Virus record (IMG/VR): IMGVR_UViG_3300042261_000588
Coordinates: 62,001-126,000 of that record
DNA from: a virus
DNA length: 64,000 nucleotides
Strand: one strand, 5' to 3'
The translations under genes and the position numbers were made by a program. Below are positions 25,424-35,150 of this stretch, one piece after another. The notes beneath the pieces are model-generated. The model was given only the letters and a program-made list of their open reading frames with translations. It was not told where the DNA came from and ran no database searches. Position 1 is the stretch's first letter. The number at the start of each line of letters is the position of its first letter.

Positions 25424-27235
25424 ATGGGATTGGAGAGGACAAACAGGATTCGAAGGATGGTCTCAAGTCTCATGGTGACAGCCTCAGAGATTTTAGGTAG
25501 CTCTGCGTGGATGAAGGGGTGGATTGATCCACACGGGAATTTTCATGCGATTCCTGGTGGATTAACGCATGAACATCTTGCTCGTAAAATATGGGATGGG
25601 AAGACTGAGACAGAGGATATGGCATCTCCGCTTTGGGGATCAAAACAGATGTATAAAAATGGGTGGGCTAGGGTAGTCCCATATGGGAGAGACACGCTTT
25701 CAGCGGAGGTTTCTAGAGGAGTTCGATCACTAACATACTCTCAGCTTGAAAAGTTAAAGGACTTGGCGATAGAAGAAGGGATGACTAGCATAAGATTGGA
25801 TAATGGAAACTCATTGACGGCAATCTGGGAGGACGAAGATTTGTTGGTTGCTCGATCCAAAGTTGGTTTTGAGTTCCCTTCACAGGATGCCATGAGCAAA
25901 TACCTTAAGGATCATCCCAAGGCGAAGAAAGAAAATCATTGGGTTCAAGATCAAAAACCGAAGAAAAATCTTCAGGAAAATGCTCCTAAAACTGAAGAAA
26001 AAGCTGATGATTCTGGCAAGGCTGGGAAATTCAGAGTGCCGGAACACAAGTTGTTGAAGTTCGAAATGGACGGGGATTTGGGGAACATGGACAATTGGAG
26101 GGCAAGGATAGTTCTCGGCAACTCGATGGGCGAAGACAAGAAGGTCGGGGATATGGATAAGATCGGTTATGTGGCGTTCAGCACGGTGAATGATGAGATT
26201 GTGCCGATAGCGAGAGCCGACGAGCATCAGGCAGGATATGAGTTGTTATATCATCTGGATAAGAATGGTGCGATCAGGAGCAGACCACAGGATTTTATCA
26301 CATTGTTTAATGGAAGCAATTATCCGCATTGCACGACGAAAGATACGAAGGCGTATGCAAGTGCGGTGAAGAAGTGGTTGGCTTGTGGTGGTCCAAATGT
26401 GTGCGTTCACTCCCAGAAAAATGGAAAGAATTATGTGACTGACATGGAAGAATATGCGGCATTAGGGGGAGATGTGCCGTATGAACAAAAGGGACCGTCA
26501 AAGGCTGGGCGTGAGATTTTAGATCACTTGGAAGGTGCGATTGGTAGTTTAAGAGAAGGTAAGGATAAAGAAGCCCTTGAACATGCTAAAAAGTTAGCAA
26601 ATAGGTTAGAAGTTTTTAGAAGTTATGTAGGTTATCCAGACGTATTTATTGATGAGTTGGATAAGATGGAGAAGGACAGGGATATATCGGGTCTTGGCAG
26701 GGCAATTAAGGCAGTAGCGAAAGATATTTGGGATCATCTCAAAGAGGAACGTGATCGTAAATATTCGTATGTGTCGGGGCTTTACGGAACAGGAGATGAT
26801 GCAGATAAGAGGTTGGAGAAAGCGGCTGGTGCAGACACAGAGCCTCCTAAGAAGGAAGGCGAGACCGAGAGACCTCGTTTATCTGATGTTGGGCATAATA
26901 TCGTTAGTCATTTAGAGAAGGCGGCGAAGGCAGGAATTCAGGAATTTGGCCGTGGAATTGATCGAATGAAAGATTCGGCAATGGATTTAATTTTTTATTT
27001 ACAGCCTATGATGGAGGATGTAGATGATTTAGGACCTGCCTTAGAGAGATTGCATCGTGCGATGGCAGGGGAGGATAGTGACGAGATACAACAAGCGTTG
27101 TTCTCGTATAACGGGGTTAAGAATTTATTGCATCAGCGGTTGAGGAAGTTGATGGCGGATGGTGTGGTGAAGGACAAGCATTTTGGAGATGTGAAGTCGG
27201 CTTTTGAGGAGTTTGAGAGGTTGGGACAGATTTGA
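25424..27235 (+). CDS. large tagged multidomain protein, polyvalent type
   Basis: 603 residues from the ATG at 25424 (GGGGATAGAGT upstream, and the tag begins here). Tag ERTNRIRRMVSSLMV, then WMKGWIDPHGNFHAIPGG, an N-terminal module common in phage polyvalent proteins. A disordered Lys/Glu linker (about 170-205) leads to a globular module (about 215-365, with a Cys pair GGPNVCVH). The last 230 residues are helical, in two repeat-like halves beginning GREILDHLEGAI and VGHNIVSHLEKAA. Possibly co-injected with DNA, inferred only from domain style. Confidence 0.65.
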   Translation: MGLERTNRIRRMVSSLMVTASEILGSSAWMKGWIDPHGNFHAIPGGLTHEHLARKIWDGKTETEDMASPLWGSKQMYKNGWARVVPYGRDTLSAEVSRGVRSLTYSQLEKLKDLAIEEGMTSIRLDNGNSLTAIWEDEDLLVARSKVGFEFPSQDAMSKYLKDHPKAKKENHWVQDQKPKKNLQENAPKTEEKADDSGKAGKFRVPEHKLLKFEMDGDLGNMDNWRARIVLGNSMGEDKKVGDMDKIGYVAFSTVNDEIVPIARADEHQAGYELLYHLDKNGAIRSRPQDFITLFNGSNYPHCTTKDTKAYASAVKKWLACGGPNVCVHSQKNGKNYVTDMEEYAALGGDVPYEQKGPSKAGREILDHLEGAIGSLREGKDKEALEHAKKLANRLEVFRSYVGYPDVFIDELDKMEKDRDISGLGRAIKAVAKDIWDHLKEERDRKYSYVSGLYGTGDDADKRLEKAAGADTEPPKKEGETERPRLSDVGHNIVSHLEKAAKAGIQEFGRGIDRMKDSAMDLIFYLQPMMEDVDDLGPALERLHRAMAGEDSDEIQQALFSYNGVKNLLHQRLRKLMADGVVKDKHFGDVKSAFEEFERLGQI

Positions 27236-27339
27236 TTTCATCTGGGATATTTGCGAGCTAACAAATAACCTTGCCAAAAATGCAATCTGGTATGTTATGC
27301 GGACGGTATCCTGGATGGATTTTCAAGAGGAGGATGAGG

Positions 27340-27846
27340 ATGAGTATTGCAAGCGACATTGTTTCAGTAGCCAAGGACTTAATAGCTGGTGAAGGTTTGT
27401 TCGACATAATGTCAGAAATGATGAAGGGCATGAAGATAATGATCTACACGCCAGATGTAGGTGATGTTCAACTTATTGGAGGTAGTTATGCTCCTTCTCC
27501 AACTACTTTCATACCACGGAGAAAGAGTTGTGTGGCTATGCTTGTTTCGAGTATCACAGTAATGCCAGAGAGGCCGTATATCAATGCGGAGGTTGTGCCG
27601 GGTCGGCGATACATGATGGTTATTACTATAACGACCGCTGGTGGTCACATGTCAGATAAGATTGAGGCCCCGCTGATTTTGAGGGCTAACGCCGAGGATG
27701 ATCTTAATCGGTTTTTACAAACATATGTTCCTCATTTGGTTTCTAGATATTTGCGGGAACATGGAGCGAAGATGATGGAAGTGAGTGAAGGGATTCACAA
27801 GAGCATTTCAGAGATGTATGACGGTGGTCGTGACATGGGTGACTGA
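27340..27846 (+). CDS. tagged hypothetical protein
   Basis: 168 residues; the ATG at 27340 follows AAGAGGAGGATG. Tag MSIASDIVSVAKDLIAG, then a Met/Gly-rich helix and a beta-rich middle (YMMVITITTAGGH). Function unknown. Confidence 0.6.
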   Translation: MSIASDIVSVAKDLIAGEGLFDIMSEMMKGMKIMIYTPDVGDVQLIGGSYAPSPTTFIPRRKSCVAMLVSSITVMPERPYINAEVVPGRRYMMVITITTAGGHMSDKIEAPLILRANAEDDLNRFLQTYVPHLVSRYLREHGAKMMEVSEGIHKSISEMYDGGRDMGD

Positions 27847-27860
27847 TAAAGGAGACGACC

Positions 27861-27960
27861 ATGAAGACGAGAAGAGGATCAGATACAGAGGTTTTTAGGA
27901 GGATGTTGTAGACTTAGAATATCTGAATGATGGATTGGATCACTTACTTCTTTATCATTA
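27861..27960 (+). pseudogene. possible broken small gene
   Basis: An ATG behind AAAGGAGACGACC encodes only 16 residues (MKTRRGSDTEVF...). A different frame immediately downstream reads VDLEYLNDGLDHLLLYH to TAA. One inserted base near the T5 run would join them. Weak case; may be a non-functional remnant. Confidence 0.25.
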
Positions 27961-27995
27961 AAGAATCACTATAAGACTCTTAGTGAAAGGTTTTT

Positions 27996-28217
27996 ATGAT
28001 TATTGATCCATGGCTTAGTGTAGATCAAGTTGGGTTGGTATGCCAGTCTTGTGCCGAGTCTATGAAGAACAAGGGGATTAAGGCGATCAGGGCGTCTGTG
28101 TTGAGGAATGCTCAGATAACGTGGCAGGAGTGTGTGGACAAAGCGATTAAGAAGAATATGGCGAAGGATGCTGGCGCGTTGTGTGGATGGTTGAAGAGTA
28201 GGGATCAGAGTGTCTAA
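27996..28217 (+). CDS. small hypothetical protein (73 aa)
   Basis: GAAAGG precedes the ATG. The protein has CQSCAES and later single Cys, and a helical basic core (MKNKGIKAIRASVLRNAQ). No family is recognised. Confidence 0.5.
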   Translation: MIIDPWLSVDQVGLVCQSCAESMKNKGIKAIRASVLRNAQITWQECVDKAIKKNMAKDAGALCGWLKSRDQSV

Positions 28218-28229
28218 ACAGGGGGAATC

Positions 28230-28305
28230 ATGAATAGGGAAATCTAGGATTGCCGAGCGGATTGTTGCGAGGTATCCTGATACAGCCAACAGAGCAGGAG
28301 CGTAA
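28230..28305 (+). pseudogene. small tagged gene with one-base frameshift
   Basis: The ATG behind GGGGGAATC reads MNREI then TAG. Removing one base in the GGGAAA run yields MNRES-RIAERIVARYPD and a stop at 28303-28305, a perfect example of the shared RIA tag. The tag makes the original frame convincing. Confidence 0.5.
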
Positions 28306-28415
28306 CTCTGGCGTGAGCAGGCAGAGGAGCCTCGACGGAAAGAGGGAATTCGTCCTCGCAAGGAAGATTAGGTCATCTATAGATGCCAGCGACGTGAATT
28401 TAGAGAGGATAAGCT

Positions 28416-28571
28416 ATGAAAAAAAGTAAAAACGGGAAGGGTAAGATTTTTATCGACTTGCTTTTAATTCTTCTCGTTGCTTGTTTTTTTATGGGTTTGA
28501 TTCTGTTTTCTTTTCAGGGTTTGTCTAACATTCTTAATTCGGGAGTAGCGAATGAGATCAGTTCTAAATAA
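28416..28571 (+). CDS. single-pass membrane peptide (51 aa)
   Basis: Behind GAGAGGATAAG. A basic N-terminus (KKSKNGKGK) precedes one transmembrane helix (FIDLLLILLVACFFMGLILF) and a short polar tail, giving an N-in topology. Its end overlaps the topoisomerase start. Could be a holin- or spanin-like small protein, but there is no lysis gene nearby. Confidence 0.55.
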   Translation: MKKSKNGKGKIFIDLLLILLVACFFMGLILFSFQGLSNILNSGVANEISSK

Positions 28572-29643
28572 TCGAGTTTCGAGAATTGCCGATATTGTGG
28601 CCGAACACCGCTCTTCGCAGTCAAGAATCTCCGCTATTGTAGATAGAATTATTGCTCTTGAGTTTGATAATCGCAAGCAGATGGAAGACTATCGGCGCGA
28701 ACATGATGTTAGGCCGGGAACAAAACTGGTTGTAAAAACTCCGGCGAAGCATCAAACCGGTCCTTTGGAAAGTCCGTCTTCACCTCGACCACGTCATCTG
28801 ACGAGCAAGGCGGTTTATACTAAGAAGGATGGGTGGAGAGCAGTAGATGGGAAAGAGTTGCCAGAGCATGTAAGGAAGCAAGCTATTCCTCCGGCGTGGA
28901 AAGACGTTCATTACGATCCTAATCCAAAAGCAGACTTAGTTGTTCAAGGCAGGGATTCTAAAGGTCGGATTCAGAGTCGGTATTCTGATTCTCACAAGGC
29001 AATGGTTGCAGCAGAGAAGTTTGCCAGAATATCAGAGTTGATCAAGAAGATAGGCGAGATCAAAGGTGAGAATGAGAAGAATGGTAAAGGGGGCAAGAAA
29101 GATGATGCGGAATGTTTGAGACTGATTATGGAGACAGGGATTCGTCCGGGAAGCGATCGGGATACGAAGGCTGAGAAGCAGGCTTATGGTGCGACGACAT
29201 TACGGGGGCGTCATGTGGTCGTCAAAAAAGATGGTGTTCATCTAGATTTTATTGGAAAGAAGGGGGTTCATCTTGACATCCCGGTAATGGATAAAAAGAC
29301 GGCTGAAAATTTGTTGGGTCGTGCAAAAGAGGCTGGTAAATCAGGGCGTCTTTTCAACACGAATGAGGGCAAGTTATTGGAGTATACACACACACTTGAT
29401 GGTGGTGGTTTCAAGGTTAAGGATATGAGAACGATGGTTGGAACAACGACGGCAATCAGTTTGGTAAAGAAAATGCCCGTGCCGCAATCTGAATCTGAAT
29501 ACAGAAAGCAAGTAAAAGAAGTTGCTGTTTCTGTTTCAAAAAAACTAGGCAATACACCAGTCGTTTGTCTTCAAGCTTATATCAGCCCGGTCGTTTTTAC
29601 AACATGGAGACAAATTGGGTGGGAATTAAAGGGGGCGGCATGA
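28552..29643 (+). CDS. DNA topoisomerase IB
   Basis: 363 residues. The N-terminal 50 residues hold two copies of a tag-like helix (SRIADIVAEH, SRISAIVDRI). From about 95 the poxvirus/bacterial type IB core is clear: IPPAWKDVHYDP, GRIQSRYSDSHKAM, LRLIMETGIRPGS (catalytic Arg), ATTLRGRHV, DFIGKKGV, FKVKDMRTMVG and AYISPVVF, whose Tyr (about 344) is the nucleophile. The family relaxes supercoils by a 3'-phosphotyrosine link and needs no ATP. Confidence 0.87.
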   Translation: MRSVLNNRVSRIADIVAEHRSSQSRISAIVDRIIALEFDNRKQMEDYRREHDVRPGTKLVVKTPAKHQTGPLESPSSPRPRHLTSKAVYTKKDGWRAVDGKELPEHVRKQAIPPAWKDVHYDPNPKADLVVQGRDSKGRIQSRYSDSHKAMVAAEKFARISELIKKIGEIKGENEKNGKGGKKDDAECLRLIMETGIRPGSDRDTKAEKQAYGATTLRGRHVVVKKDGVHLDFIGKKGVHLDIPVMDKKTAENLLGRAKEAGKSGRLFNTNEGKLLEYTHTLDGGGFKVKDMRTMVGTTTAISLVKKMPVPQSESEYRKQVKEVAVSVSKKLGNTPVVCLQAYISPVVFTTWRQIGWELKGAA

Positions 29644-29804
29644 AAAAGGTTTTTGACTTGGATGCTGATGTTGAGTTTGGCACGGATGTTTTGCCGGACT
29701 GGAGAAAGGCAGATGATGTCGCCGATACAGACGATGAAGAAATGAAAGAAACCCCGATAGACGTGTTGATGATTCTAGGGTTCGATCCAAAAGAATTATT
29801 TTGA
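29640..29804 (+). CDS. small acidic protein (54 aa)
   Basis: The ATG overlaps the topoisomerase stop. The sequence is strongly acidic (DLDADVEFGTDV, DDVADTDDEEMKE) and ends DVLMILGFDPKELF. Possibly a DNA mimic or partner of the topoisomerase, based only on charge and position. Confidence 0.5.
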   Translation: MKKVFDLDADVEFGTDVLPDWRKADDVADTDDEEMKETPIDVLMILGFDPKELF

Positions 29805-31579
29805 TGAATACTAAGGTCATAGAGTTGACAAAGCCATTTGATAGTGCAGCACTTGAATGTGACGGCATGACTAGGGTATTGAGAACAGTTCTTTCAGATA
29901 ATCATATTTCACATACTCCAAAGGTTGGACGGGTGGAGTGGAATGGAAAATACTTCAGTCCACATTTTTGGATCGAGCTGCCTAATGGTGATGTAGTGGA
30001 CTATAGACTTCGGATGTGGTTTGGTGGACAGGCACCGCATGGAGTTTTCAATCCAGAGAAATCAGGGGTGATCTACGAAGGACGGACGGCGAACATGCCG
30101 GTGTTGACAGATTTTCTGTTTGGTGTGCTGGCAGGTAAACCGAGAGTTGCTGGCGTCAAAGAGGTGGTAGATAAAATAACCAAGAGAATCAGGGACAGCG
30201 AATTGGTTCAACGATTGACGGATAAAGTGCTTCGATTCATTAAAACCAAGCATCCTTCTGATGATCTAACACCAGAGGAAGTGGCTGCGATTTATAGACA
30301 GGAAGATTATGGTGATGATTTTGACATGCCGGGAGGTCAAGAGTTGGATGTGGGTTGGACGAATCATGCAGAGTATCGATGTGATTTAAGGGATGTTGAT
30401 CCATCAAGAGTGAATGAGACCATTAGAGATTTTGCCGAGACACATCCTCATCAACATAAGATGGTAAATTTGACGAATCGGAGTTTAGGGAAGGCGGTAG
30501 TGGACGTGAATACAATGACAACCCCGGAAGAGGCTCGTGTTGTTACAGTAATGGCAAACGACGATATTGAATCCAGTCTTCTCATCTCAACTCTTTCTGA
30601 GTTGGGTGTAGTTGGGTTGTCAAAGGTTGCTGGACCCAATGATATTAGATGGCAGGCCGTCTTTATGATGGGTTCATCGGGTTCTGGGAAGTCACACTAT
30701 CGAGAGAAGACTTACTTGAAATACATGAAGTTCAAGGTGGTTGATCCAGATGCGTTGGTTATGGCACATCCTGATTACGATCCAGAGAGACCCTATCTCC
30801 TACATGAGTGGTCGAAAGATGTGAGTGATGTGGAGTTCAACTCAATCATAAGTAATGGGACTGGCGATCCTGTTGTCGTAGACGGAACGGGTAGAAATCC
30901 CGAAGGAATCTTGAGGAAGATGGCTGCGGCGAAGAAGAATGGCTATAGGATTTTTCTCGTTTATATTTGGGTTCCAGTAGAGGTATCGATATGGAGAAAT
31001 AGGAATCGTTCCAGATTTGTGCCGGAAGAGAAGATCGTGAATGTGTATAAGGGATATGATGAATCTTTTGCAAGGCTTCGGGGTTATGCGGATAGTTTTA
31101 AGGTGATTCCGAATTACACAAGCGAAGATTTGAGAGCTGCTAAAAAAGACATTGAGGTTTATCCTGCACCGCAAAAAGTGAGACCGCCAAGGCCAGGAGA
31201 CAGTGATTATGGGAAAGACGAGATGAGTAAGGCAGCTTCAGATGTCATCTTGTTTCCGGGACAAGGAAACGGTAACGATGACGGGGATCAGACTCATAAC
31301 TACAGGCTCGGGAGTGTGAAGACGTTCTACCAGATTGATAGTGAGGGTGGTAAGAAACACGAACATCACTGGCGCAAGACTTGTGTGGAGTGCGGAGGCG
31401 TCGATACTTGTCGCTGTTCCGCTCCGAAGGTGGATGTTTCAGGGATTTGCTATGATTGTTGTGAAAAAGAAGGTATCGACTTTAAAACAGGGAAGAAGAT
31501 TGTGATCTCTGCCGTAAAGGACAGGCAGGCGAGAATTGTTGATCGTCTTATTCAGAAGGTGCTTGAAAGGAAATTATGA
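29804..31579 (+). CDS. multidomain protein with P-loop kinase (zeta-toxin/PNK-like) and zinc domain
   Basis: 591 residues in four parts. Residues 1-115: a globular domain (NGKYFSPHFWIELPNGDVVDYRL). About 180-250: a small alpha/beta domain (VGWTNHAEYRCDLRD). About 285-440: a kinase with Walker A GSSGSGKS, VVDPDAL and a VVVDGTGRN strand, similar to zeta-toxin and polynucleotide-kinase P-loop proteins, with an R-x-R lid segment (WRNRNRSRF). About 495-570: a Cys/His cluster (HEHHWRKTCVECGG, CRCS, CYDCC). The end (QARIVDRLIQKVLE) is a C-terminal version of the RIA tag. It could phosphorylate RNA 5' ends or nucleotides. Confidence 0.68.
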   Translation: MNTKVIELTKPFDSAALECDGMTRVLRTVLSDNHISHTPKVGRVEWNGKYFSPHFWIELPNGDVVDYRLRMWFGGQAPHGVFNPEKSGVIYEGRTANMPVLTDFLFGVLAGKPRVAGVKEVVDKITKRIRDSELVQRLTDKVLRFIKTKHPSDDLTPEEVAAIYRQEDYGDDFDMPGGQELDVGWTNHAEYRCDLRDVDPSRVNETIRDFAETHPHQHKMVNLTNRSLGKAVVDVNTMTTPEEARVVTVMANDDIESSLLISTLSELGVVGLSKVAGPNDIRWQAVFMMGSSGSGKSHYREKTYLKYMKFKVVDPDALVMAHPDYDPERPYLLHEWSKDVSDVEFNSIISNGTGDPVVVDGTGRNPEGILRKMAAAKKNGYRIFLVYIWVPVEVSIWRNRNRSRFVPEEKIVNVYKGYDESFARLRGYADSFKVIPNYTSEDLRAAKKDIEVYPAPQKVRPPRPGDSDYGKDEMSKAASDVILFPGQGNGNDDGDQTHNYRLGSVKTFYQIDSEGGKKHEHHWRKTCVECGGVDTCRCSAPKVDVSGICYDCCEKEGIDFKTGKKIVISAVKDRQARIVDRLIQKVLERKL

Positions 31580-34257
31580 CCAAGATTTTGTGGCACATCT
31601 CGAATAGTCTGTTCAAGAGGTTTGACCCGAGGATGACGGCTCAGGGGATCATTTGGTTTGCAGAAGACGGGAATCATCTAGTCAAGGACTTGCATGGGGC
31701 ATCTGTCAACAATAGATTGCCAGTATACTTATACAAGTGCGAAGTAAGGATGGGTAAAGTTGCGGGCTGGGATGAGTATGATAAGAAGGGGCTCGGACAA
31801 TTAAGAGATGATGGATTTGACACAATCGAGCTTGATGGCGACGTGGCAGTTTTAAACAAGAACTTCATTAGAATTCTGGGAGTGCAGCAGATTGGAAAGA
31901 AGGAGCATGTAATGACAGCATCAGAAAACAAGTGTAAGGTAATTAGGCCACCGGAAGTGTTTGACTTCAAGCAGCCTCCTGAGCCGCCAGTAGTCTTTTT
32001 GGGTGGTGCTATTGATATGGGGCAGGCAGAAGATTGGCAGTCAAAACTTGCCGAGACTCTCGATGATGTTTCATGTGTGTTGCTCAATCCCAGACGCAAT
32101 GATTGGGATTCTTCATGGGAGCAGAGCATTCATAATCCCCAGTTCAAGGAGCAAGTTGAGTGGGAATTGAAGGGTTTGGAGCAGGCGACTTTTGTTGTGA
32201 TTGTCTTGCCGAAGGATTCCAAGGCTCCGATTTCGCTTTTGGAACTTGGGTTGCATGTGATTGGCAGGCGGATGATTGTCTTCTGTCAGGAAGGGTACTG
32301 GCGCAAGGGGAATGTGGATGTGGTTTGCAATCGGTATGGGGTGCCTGTTTACGAGGATTTCGACTCTTTTGCGACTTTTGTGAAGGCGAGGATTTTGGAA
32401 ACGACGGCGGGAGCGCATGAGCCGGAAGTATTGCCCGAAGGGACGGTACAGCAGCAGAAACAGCATTTCGTCGTGGCGTCGGATCGGATGGCATGGCGAA
32501 TCATGGCAAGAGAGTTCGTAATTGGAACGAAGGAGGTGCGTGTGGCTTCAAATATGAGTGCGTCTAAAAATAAAAAGGTGGTTTGTCCTGACTGCGGTCA
32601 GATGGTTGGTGTTAGGTTGGTTCCAGGAGGAGGATCGTGGAATCATTTCATTACACATATGGATCGCAAGGGAGATCACTGCAAGGGATCGGGATGGTCA
32701 GTTCCTAAATATCCAGATAAGGAAGAGTGGGGAAAGCAGGAGCGTGTATCAAGTAGATCGAGATATTGTTCCGTGCCGAGATATTGTGATTTTTACAAGG
32801 CGGTGAATGGCAAGTGGTATATGAACTTGGCGAATGATGAGGATGGGGGGTATCGCGACTCAGAAACATACGGTCCATTTGAATCACTTGATAGTGCTAA
32901 GAAGTACTTGCATAATTTCTCGAATCCGGGCTCCTATCGGACGGATGATAGTGGAAAGAAGTCTGTTCCAACTCATAGTCCAAATGGACGGCCTGTGCAA
33001 AAACCGGAAAGTCGTACGTGGAGCAGCAAAATGATGGCAACAATGACAGTTAAAGAAGGCGATATTTGCAATGTTAGTGGTCATACGGAGGCAGAAGCTG
33101 ATCCGATGGCCGGAGAGAATCTGACGAGTCTTTTCTTGACATTACAGTCTTGGGCTACTAGGAAGGCCAATAGCCTGCATTTCGGGGCACCAGTGGCCTT
33201 GCAGATACTGGACAGGCTGGATGATGTGGAGACAGCATTGAAGGGCAAGATGGGTCTCCGTGGGCGGGAAGCGGTCATTGCGCTATTGAAAGCTATGAAA
33301 GGCTGCTTTACTATGGATGCTCAGCCGATTCCGGCTCTGATTCACAGATACGGCGTGGATGCGATTCGGGAGTGTGCAGGTCGTCGTTCTGCATCGGTTG
33401 AGTCCGGCATGGGAGATACTCACCCATTTGGTTCTCCTTTGCGTGGCAGACCGGATTACGGCGAAAGAGATGGGGAAGTTGGAGAAAAATACGGATTGAA
33501 ATTACCAAGTGAGGGTATAATGACATCGGAGGATAAGAATATGAGTGTTACAGCAGAGACTTTACGAGTCCGTGTAATTGCAGACAGGATCGCCTCTATG
33601 GCGAAAGAGTTTTTAGGATCGGAGAGATGGGATGGCGAGATACAGGGACAACATATACGGTTTCAATGGGTAGATCGTAGTGAGCGTCAATATCGGCTAA
33701 CAGAGATGCCCATGCCAGGAAAGAAGCGTCTGAGGGTAAGGTCTGGTGGATTCCCAGCATGGTTGGGAGGATCACAGAAGAGGGAATATGGATTCTTGCT
33801 GATGGCAAATGTTGCACCTCGCATCAAGGCGTCGATGACATACGAGCAAGCAGCGTCCGAGATTGATAAGAGAATGAAGGAGTTGGTGGCCGAGTCGAAT
33901 GACAAGTCTTCAGAACCAAAACAAGAGCAGGATTTGATTTCGGGGCCATGGGAGACGTTGGTGTTCTATCTTGAAGTTGAGCCTGCGGATATGAAGCCAT
34001 TTGTTGTTGATGCTAAGGATTTTAAGGTTTCTGTTGGTTGGGATAAGTTTGAGGCATACGATCCGTCTTCGATTTTTGAACAGTCTGATCCGTTCTACAC
34101 GAAGTATCAATCAAAGAGTCCTACGGCTGCACGTAAGATGTATAAGGTCTTAAACGCCGATCCAGACGCATTGAAGAACGTCTCTTGGAGCGACTTTGGT
34201 GGTTGGATGAGGAGGAGTGGAATTAGCTATGACAGTCATTCGAGTCAGTGGCATTAA
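31576..34257 (+). CDS. giant polyvalent protein: ART-like domain plus nucleoside 2-deoxyribosyltransferase-like domain
   Basis: 893 residues. Residues 1-105 (LWHISN, FDPRMTAQGIIWFAED, PVYLYKCEV, FDTIEL, IRILGV) resemble the ADP-ribosyltransferase-like module of phage polyvalent proteins. Residues about 135-285 match nucleoside 2-deoxyribosyltransferase-like proteins: PPVVFLGGAID, LNPRRNDWDSSW, VEWELKGLEQATFVVIVL. A zinc-ribbon segment (CPDCG) and a beta module follow, then an NDT-independent helical domain. At about 655-675 a RIA tag (RVIADRIASMAKEFLG) occurs internally, next to an ATG at 33541 with GGAGG upstream, so the last 238 residues may also be made separately. Confidence 0.62.
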   Translation: MTKILWHISNSLFKRFDPRMTAQGIIWFAEDGNHLVKDLHGASVNNRLPVYLYKCEVRMGKVAGWDEYDKKGLGQLRDDGFDTIELDGDVAVLNKNFIRILGVQQIGKKEHVMTASENKCKVIRPPEVFDFKQPPEPPVVFLGGAIDMGQAEDWQSKLAETLDDVSCVLLNPRRNDWDSSWEQSIHNPQFKEQVEWELKGLEQATFVVIVLPKDSKAPISLLELGLHVIGRRMIVFCQEGYWRKGNVDVVCNRYGVPVYEDFDSFATFVKARILETTAGAHEPEVLPEGTVQQQKQHFVVASDRMAWRIMAREFVIGTKEVRVASNMSASKNKKVVCPDCGQMVGVRLVPGGGSWNHFITHMDRKGDHCKGSGWSVPKYPDKEEWGKQERVSSRSRYCSVPRYCDFYKAVNGKWYMNLANDEDGGYRDSETYGPFESLDSAKKYLHNFSNPGSYRTDDSGKKSVPTHSPNGRPVQKPESRTWSSKMMATMTVKEGDICNVSGHTEAEADPMAGENLTSLFLTLQSWATRKANSLHFGAPVALQILDRLDDVETALKGKMGLRGREAVIALLKAMKGCFTMDAQPIPALIHRYGVDAIRECAGRRSASVESGMGDTHPFGSPLRGRPDYGERDGEVGEKYGLKLPSEGIMTSEDKNMSVTAETLRVRVIADRIASMAKEFLGSERWDGEIQGQHIRFQWVDRSERQYRLTEMPMPGKKRLRVRSGGFPAWLGGSQKREYGFLLMANVAPRIKASMTYEQAASEIDKRMKELVAESNDKSSEPKQEQDLISGPWETLVFYLEVEPADMKPFVVDAKDFKVSVGWDKFEAYDPSSIFEQSDPFYTKYQSKSPTAARKMYKVLNADPDALKNVSWSDFGGWMRRSGISYDSHSSQWH

Positions 34258-34321
34258 ATCCATTTTTTCTTTATATTTGGCCCTTTCGTAGAGGGTTTGA
34301 CAAAAATGAGGTTGGAGGTTT

Positions 34322-35128
34322 ATGAATCGAACAGTATTGGCTAGTCGTCTGTTAGAGATTGCGAGTGATGTTTCTGTATTAGCGCAGTCACGGGATAGTG
34401 TTATTGCAGGCATGGCAAAGACGATCAATTCGTTTCAATTGGGTCCAGAGGTAGTCGCATCTGCAAAAGCTGTTGCGAAGTTGGCTCAGGACTTTAAGGA
34501 TCATCATGCTGATTTGATTGCACAGATAGCAGCTATGGAGAGAGCAGTAGACGCAAAGCGTGATGTTCTCAAGGCGTATTACAAGGATTGGAAGACAGAG
34601 ACTGGATATGAGAGGTCTCGCCGTGAGTTGCTTGCGCAGGCATCCACTTGTATGCAAGTTGGTGACGCCATGACAGAACTTGCTGATGACCTATCCATTG
34701 TCAAAAGGGAGTCGGAGCAAGAGTCGTATAAAGAGAAATACAATATTTTGGTTTCGACTTTGAATGAGGCGGAATTGAATAAATATCGTAGAATCTTAGA
34801 TTCTTTCTTTTCCAAACAGATCACCGAGTTGAAGACTGGTGTTAAGGAACTGGATGGTGCGGTGAAGGAGTGGCATGATAGTGCTCAGGCGATTGCCGAT
34901 GAGAGAGGCGTTAGATTGCCGAAGGCAAGTGATAATATTCGTCAGGCAGGCGTTGTGGATGAATTCATGGATGTTCTTAAGGGAATTATCCCCAAGTTGA
35001 AGGTGAGCCTCCAGAGGTGGGGGCAGAATCTTTGGAGGAACATCACGCAAAACAGCAGTCAATTAAGCGACATCAGTCAGAAGCTGCTTGATATGACAAG
35101 TAAGGCGCATGAAGTGTTGGCTTCGTAG
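34322..35128 (+). CDS. tagged coiled-coil protein
   Basis: 268 residues behind GTTGGAGG. Tag MNRTVLASRLLEIASDV, then long helices throughout, with an LNEAELNKYRRILDSFFSKQI heptad-like segment. No enzymatic motif. Function unknown; possibly a virion or scaffolding component. Confidence 0.6.
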   Translation: MNRTVLASRLLEIASDVSVLAQSRDSVIAGMAKTINSFQLGPEVVASAKAVAKLAQDFKDHHADLIAQIAAMERAVDAKRDVLKAYYKDWKTETGYERSRRELLAQASTCMQVGDAMTELADDLSIVKRESEQESYKEKYNILVSTLNEAELNKYRRILDSFFSKQITELKTGVKELDGAVKEWHDSAQAIADERGVRLPKASDNIRQAGVVDEFMDVLKGIIPKLKVSLQRWGQNLWRNITQNSSQLSDISQKLLDMTSKAHEVLAS

Positions 35129-35150
35129 TCTTGTGTGGGAAGGGCATGTT

